Shown here: piece by piece, positions 6,275 to 8,889 of the stretch
Position numbering within the stretch: position 1 is the stretch's first letter
Layout of the letters: the number at the start of each line of letters is the position of its first letter
Assembly (NCBI GenBank): GCA_028876695.1
Contig: JAGWRH010000391.1
Span: 1 to 8,889 of the forward strand
Length of the DNA stretch: 8,889 nucleotides
Source of the DNA: Acidobacteriota bacterium
Lineage (GTDB): Bacteria > Acidobacteriota > Terriglobia > Acidiferrales > UBA7541
Direction of reading: 5' to 3'
Program-made: the position numbers and the translations under genes
The notes under the pieces: generated by a model
What the model saw: the letters and a program-made list of their open reading frames with translations, nothing else
The model's database searches: none
Told to the model about the DNA's origin: nothing

Positions 6275-6372
6275 TTCCGGTACCGGTCCGGAACGCCATC
6301 CATGACGAATTGGAACCGATTCGGAACTTACGGGTGGAGTTGAAACGGGGTATGGGGTACTAAATAAGGAAC
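6275..6372 (+). promoter_or_regulatory. Putative control region of the diguanylate cyclase gene
   Basis: The 264-base gap 6129-6392 holds no convincing gene. A hairpin, CGCGG-TTAGG-CCGCG (6175-6189), 46 bases after the XRE stop may end that transcript; it has no T-tract. A 19-bp dyad, TTCCGG-N7-CCGGAA, spans 6275-6293. GGAAC then recurs at 6290, 6312, 6323 and 6368, spacings of 22, 11 and 45 bases, close to whole helical turns. A weak promoter candidate is TTGAAA (6340-6345), 15 bases, TAAATA (6361-6366), so some GGAAC copies would flank it. All of this is pattern only. Confidence 0.3.
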
Positions 6373-6392
6373 CGGGGGAGTCCAGCAAGCCT

Positions 6393-7250
6393 ATGGCTGA
6401 AGCGTTGCCTTCGCAAGAAGTAGAAAATCTGGGGCCCGACGCGCTGCGCGACCGCTTGCGCAGCCTCGACCGTCGCCAATGGTGGCTGTGGTCGTCCACT
6501 GTGCTCGTGCTCATCCTGCTGACGATCGCGGTCGCTTCGTTTGCCTTCCCGAGGCTTCTGGCGCAAGAGCAAGGCACGTATTCGCTTTACCTGAACCAGT
6601 CGGTACGCGCTTTGGTGGGCATGGTGCTGCTTTTCAGCGTGTACCTGGTGTATCAGCAGACGATGATCATGCGCATGCGCAACCAGATGGCCAGCCAGAT
6701 CGAGGCGCTCAGCAAGGTAGAAAACCTGACCAATGAGGTTTACAAGCTGGCCGCTCTCGACCAATTAACGGGTTTGTACAACCGGCGCTCGGGCGAACAG
6801 CGACTGTCGGAGGAAATCAGCCGTGCATTGCGGCATTCCCGGCCGCTGACGGCGCTCCTGATCGATATCGACGGGCTGAAGCAAATCAACGACGAACTCG
6901 GACATATGGCCGGCGACCTGATGCTGAAGAATTTTTCCGAGCGACTGCAACGGGCCATACGCGGCTCGGACCTTGCGGTGCGGCTCGGCGGCGATGAATT
7001 CCTGGTGCTGCTGCCAGAATGCCGCGCGGACGAAGTGCACCACGTCCTCTCGCGTCTCCAGGGCGTCGAGTTCGAGTACGATGGGAACAGAATTGGCTGT
7101 CGGTTTTCGCGTGGCTGGACCGACTACAAACCGGGCGAGACCTCCGATGAATTTATCAGGCGGGCCGATGAAGCGCTCTATGCCGACAAGCGGGCCGGCA
7201 AGAAACGGCGCGAGCTCTCGGCTAGCTCCGTGCCGCAACCGATCAGCTGA
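6393..7250 (+). CDS. Membrane-bound diguanylate cyclase (GGDEF protein)
   Basis: 285 residues. Predicted to make cyclic-di-GMP from two GTP at the inner face of the membrane. Two hydrophobic helices (about residues 32-52 and 73-90) are joined by a short external loop of about 20 residues, so there is no large periplasmic sensor. A linker with coiled-coil character follows (about 93-120). The GGDEF domain is about 120-270, with DQLTGLYNRR (123-132), the metal-binding segment LIDIDGLKQIND (156-167), the active site GGDEF (199-203) and the inhibitory site RGSD (190-193) exactly five residues upstream. It should thus be active and feedback-inhibited. No EAL domain is present. Start: ATG at 6393 with GGGGGAG about 12 bases upstream, slightly far. 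It lies between two XRE regulator genes on the same strand and downstream of two PilZ genes, the possible receivers of its product. Confidence 0.92.
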   Translation: MAEALPSQEVENLGPDALRDRLRSLDRRQWWLWSSTVLVLILLTIAVASFAFPRLLAQEQGTYSLYLNQSVRALVGMVLLFSVYLVYQQTMIMRMRNQMASQIEALSKVENLTNEVYKLAALDQLTGLYNRRSGEQRLSEEISRALRHSRPLTALLIDIDGLKQINDELGHMAGDLMLKNFSERLQRAIRGSDLAVRLGGDEFLVLLPECRADEVHHVLSRLQGVEFEYDGNRIGCRFSRGWTDYKPGETSDEFIRRADEALYADKRAGKKRRELSASSVPQPIS

Positions 7251-7304
7251 TTCCCTCCGCTTGCCGTTTCTTTTAACTCCCATCGACGATCCGGACACGT
7301 CGCC

Positions 7305-7379
7305 GGAAACAGGGCTTAATCGTTTAGGAAACAAGCCGCCCAAATTCTGCTTGCGCACCTACAAGGTAACTCGTACGAT
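7305..7379 (+). promoter_or_regulatory. Predicted promoter and direct repeat before the small XRE gene
   Basis: TTGCGC (7351-7356), a 17-base spacer and TACGAT (7374-7379) make a reasonable sigma-70-type promoter with a transcript start near 7386, about 20 bases before the ATG at 7406. Upstream, GGAAACA occurs twice (7305 and 7327) at a 22-base period, each followed by similar bases (GGGC and AGCC). Two helical turns on the same DNA face suits a dimeric activator or the regulator's own operator. Both calls are by eye. Confidence 0.38.
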
Positions 7380-7405
7380 ACCGGCTGTTTTCCCAAGAGA
7401 TACCC

Positions 7406-7831
7406 ATGCCCAAAGAAAAGCCAAAGGTAAATATTGGAGAAGTGATCCGTTCGTATCGCAGCGAGCGCGGCCTTTCGCAAGGAGACATCGAGCGGCGCAC
7501 GGGACTCCTGCGCTGCTATCTCTCGCGAGTGGAGAACGGTCACACCGTTCCGTCGCTCGAGACGCTGGCAAAAATCGCGGAGGCCATGGAAATCAGCCTG
7601 GCGGATTTTTTCCCCGGCACCGATACTCCGCAGGATCGCGAGACGCGCAAAATCCTCGGTGAACTTTCCGAGGAAGAGATTCGCTTCCTGGCGGAAATCA
7701 AGCGGTATTCCACCACGCTTTCGGACGACGATAAGCGGCTGGTGCTGGCCATGATCCGCAAAATGGCTACCGTGGTTCCGCAGGCGCGCCAGGGCAAGCC
7801 GCAAAGCGCCAGTCAGCGGGCGGGCTACTGA
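7406..7831 (+). CDS. Small XRE-family (SinR-like) transcriptional regulator
   Basis: 141 residues, cytosolic. A textbook Cro/CI helix-turn-helix lies at about residues 9-68: IGEVIRSYRSERGLSQGDIE, RRTGLLRCYLSRVENGHTVPS, LETLAKIAEAMEISLADFF. A helical, charged tail follows (about 78-120, with LSEEEIRFLAEIKRYSTTLSDDDKRLVLAMIRKMA), probably for oligomerisation, then a low-complexity end rich in Gln, Arg and Ser. The architecture is that of SinR-type repressors: DNA-binding head and helical multimerisation tail, with no ligand domain. The ATG at 7406 has only a weak AAGAGA ribosome site upstream. It sits 155 bases after the diguanylate cyclase and has its own predicted promoter. Targets are unknown; the neighbouring cyclase, or its own gene through the GGAAACA repeats, are candidates. 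Confidence 0.85.
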   Translation: MPKEKPKVNIGEVIRSYRSERGLSQGDIERRTGLLRCYLSRVENGHTVPSLETLAKIAEAMEISLADFFPGTDTPQDRETRKILGELSEEEIRFLAEIKRYSTTLSDDDKRLVLAMIRKMATVVPQARQGKPQSASQRAGY

Positions 7832-7896
7832 GCGCATCGCGTTAGCTCAATAGCCGCGCCGGTGATGGAACCTGCCGGTAAGGGAAGCCGTCCGGC

Positions 7897-7925
7897 TGGT
7901 CCCGATCGGGCGGATTCGCTAGAAT
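7897..7925 (+). promoter_or_regulatory. Predicted ispG promoter with central palindrome
   Basis: TAGAAT (7920-7925) is a good -10 box; a weak TGGTCC (7897-7902) stands at a 17-base spacing. The ATG of ispG begins 9 bases after the -10, leaving a leader of zero to three bases. The spacer holds a perfect 10-bp palindrome, CCCGATCGGG (7901-7910), bracketed by TCCG (7891-7894) and CGGA (7911-7914). This could be an operator or the remains of a terminator hairpin for the preceding gene. Nothing else is seen in 7832-7934. Confidence 0.5.
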
Positions 7926-7934
7926 AAAACCTGC

Positions 7935-8889
7935 ATGCAACGCAAACGTCACAAGACCGTAGGCGTAAAAGTCGGCAAAGTGTTGGTCGGCGGCGGCGCC
8001 CCCGTGGCGGTGCAGTCGATGACCAACACCGATACCGCCGACGCGGCCGCTACCGCGCGCCAGTGTATCGAACTGGCGCAGGCGGGCTCGGAAATGGTGC
8101 GCGTGACCGTGAACGTTCCCGAAGCCGCCGCGGCCGTGCCGGAAATAAAACAGCGCATGCTCGACGCCGGCTGCGATGCGCCTCTGATCGGCGACTTTCA
8201 TTACAACGGGCACGTGCTGCTGACCAAGCATCCCGAATGCGCCCGCGCGCTGGACAAATACCGCATCAATCCCGGCAACGTCGGTCACGGCAAGCGGCGC
8301 GACGAGCAGTTCGCAACCATCTGCAACGTGGCGCGCGACAACGCCAAGCCCGTGCGGATCGGCGTCAACGGCGGCTCGCTCAACCAAGAGCTGGTGATGC
8401 GCAAAATGCAGGAGAATACCGACCGCGAGCTGGGCAAAACCTCCGAGGAGATTCTGAACGAGTGCATGGTGCTCTCGGCGATTGAATCCACGGCGCTCGC
8501 GCTCGAATGCGGGCTGCGCAAGGACCAGATCATCATTTCCTGCAAGGTTTCGCGGCCCTCCGACCTGCTCGATATCTATCGCGACCTGGCCGGCAAAACG
8601 GATCAGCCGTTGCACCTGGGTTTGACGGAAGCTGGAATGGGCGCCAAGGGCCTGATCTGGTCGGCCACCTCCATGGGCATCCTGCTCAGCGAAGGCATCG
8701 GCGATACGATTCGCGTGTCGCTCACGCCACGACCCGGCGGAGACCGCCGCGAAGAAGTCTATGCCGCGTGCGAATTGCTGCAGGCGCTGGGCCTGCGCTC
8801 GTTCGCGCCCAGCGTGACGGCCTGCCCGGGCTGCGGGCGCACCACCAGCACGACCTTCCAGGAATTGGCCGAAAACATCCAGAGTTACA
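7935..8889 (+). CDS. ispG: 4-hydroxy-3-methylbut-2-en-1-yl diphosphate synthase (3' end missing)
   Basis: IspG/GcpE, a 4Fe-4S enzyme converting MEcPP to HMBPP, the penultimate step of the MEP isoprenoid pathway; cytosolic. 318 codons are visible before the window ends. The TIM-barrel part has GGAPVAVQSMTNTDT (20-34), GDFHYNGH (86-93), INPGNVG (111-117), RIGVNGGSLN (141-150), HLGLTEAGMG (227-236) and SLTPRPGGDRREEV (262-275). CPGCGRTTST (297-306) supplies the first two cluster cysteines, C297 and C300. The third Cys and its Glu partner should lie just beyond the window. A segment around 156-175 (RKMQENTDRELGKTSEEIL) makes it longer than the E. coli enzyme and like the alphaproteobacterial form. 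Start: a TAG in frame at 7920 excludes upstream starts, and the conserved N-terminus begins at this ATG, which lacks a ribosome site. Unrelated in function to the neighbouring signalling genes. Confidence 0.96.
   Translation, partial: MQRKRHKTVGVKVGKVLVGGGAPVAVQSMTNTDTADAAATARQCIELAQAGSEMVRVTVNVPEAAAAVPEIKQRMLDAGCDAPLIGDFHYNGHVLLTKHPECARALDKYRINPGNVGHGKRRDEQFATICNVARDNAKPVRIGVNGGSLNQELVMRKMQENTDRELGKTSEEILNECMVLSAIESTALALECGLRKDQIIISCKVSRPSDLLDIYRDLAGKTDQPLHLGLTEAGMGAKGLIWSATSMGILLSEGIGDTIRVSLTPRPGGDRREEVYAACELLQALGLRSFAPSVTACPGCGRTTSTTFQELAENIQSY

Noticed and set aside
6064..6343. Small open frames on both strands between the XRE and cyclase genes (79 and 72 codons)
   Set aside because: Both overlap the XRE 3' end, neither has a ribosome site or a known motif, and they overlap each other.
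7842..8615. 257-codon minus-strand open frame
   Set aside because: Antisense to ispG, whose conserved motifs run without break through the same DNA.

Overview
The window looks like chromosomal DNA from a GC-rich soil-type bacterium, most likely an acidobacterium close to Solibacter/Bryobacter. That assignment is an inference. It rests on the PilZ proteins (one has an FWQMDSPPANW tail), on an XRE regulator with a LexA-like tail, on -10 boxes placed almost against start codons, and on a long-form IspG. No rRNA, tRNA, CRISPR array, insertion sequence or phage gene is visible.

Layout: (a) 1-630, plus strand: the 3' part of a membrane-anchored protein of unknown function, in DNA visibly richer in A+T than the rest. 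(b) 742-4170, minus strand: a compact four-gene operon read niaR-nadC-nadA-nadX. It makes nicotinate mononucleotide from aspartate. Aspartate dehydrogenase (NadX) stands in for the usual aspartate oxidase (NadB), and the first gene is a niacin-responsive repressor with a likely operator in its own promoter. (c) 4359-5088: two small single-domain PilZ proteins facing tail to tail across a shared hairpin. (d) 5325-7831, plus strand: an XRE regulator with a degenerate LexA/S24-like domain, a two-helix membrane diguanylate cyclase with intact active and inhibitory sites, and a small SinR-like XRE regulator. (e) 7935-8889, plus strand: the first 318 codons of ispG (MEP isoprenoid pathway), cut by the window end.

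Functionally there is one self-contained biosynthetic unit, de novo NAD synthesis under its own repressor. Next to it is a loose group of cyclic-di-GMP genes: one synthase, two PilZ proteins that are candidate receptors, and two DNA-binding regulators. The PilZ proteins and the LexA-like domain each lack residues considered typical of their families. niaR and ispG both have an in-frame stop inside or next to a -10-like box only 6-9 bases before the ATG, so both mRNAs are probably leaderless or nearly so. Several intergenic regions carry dyads or helically spaced direct repeats that may be operators; these are weaker calls.
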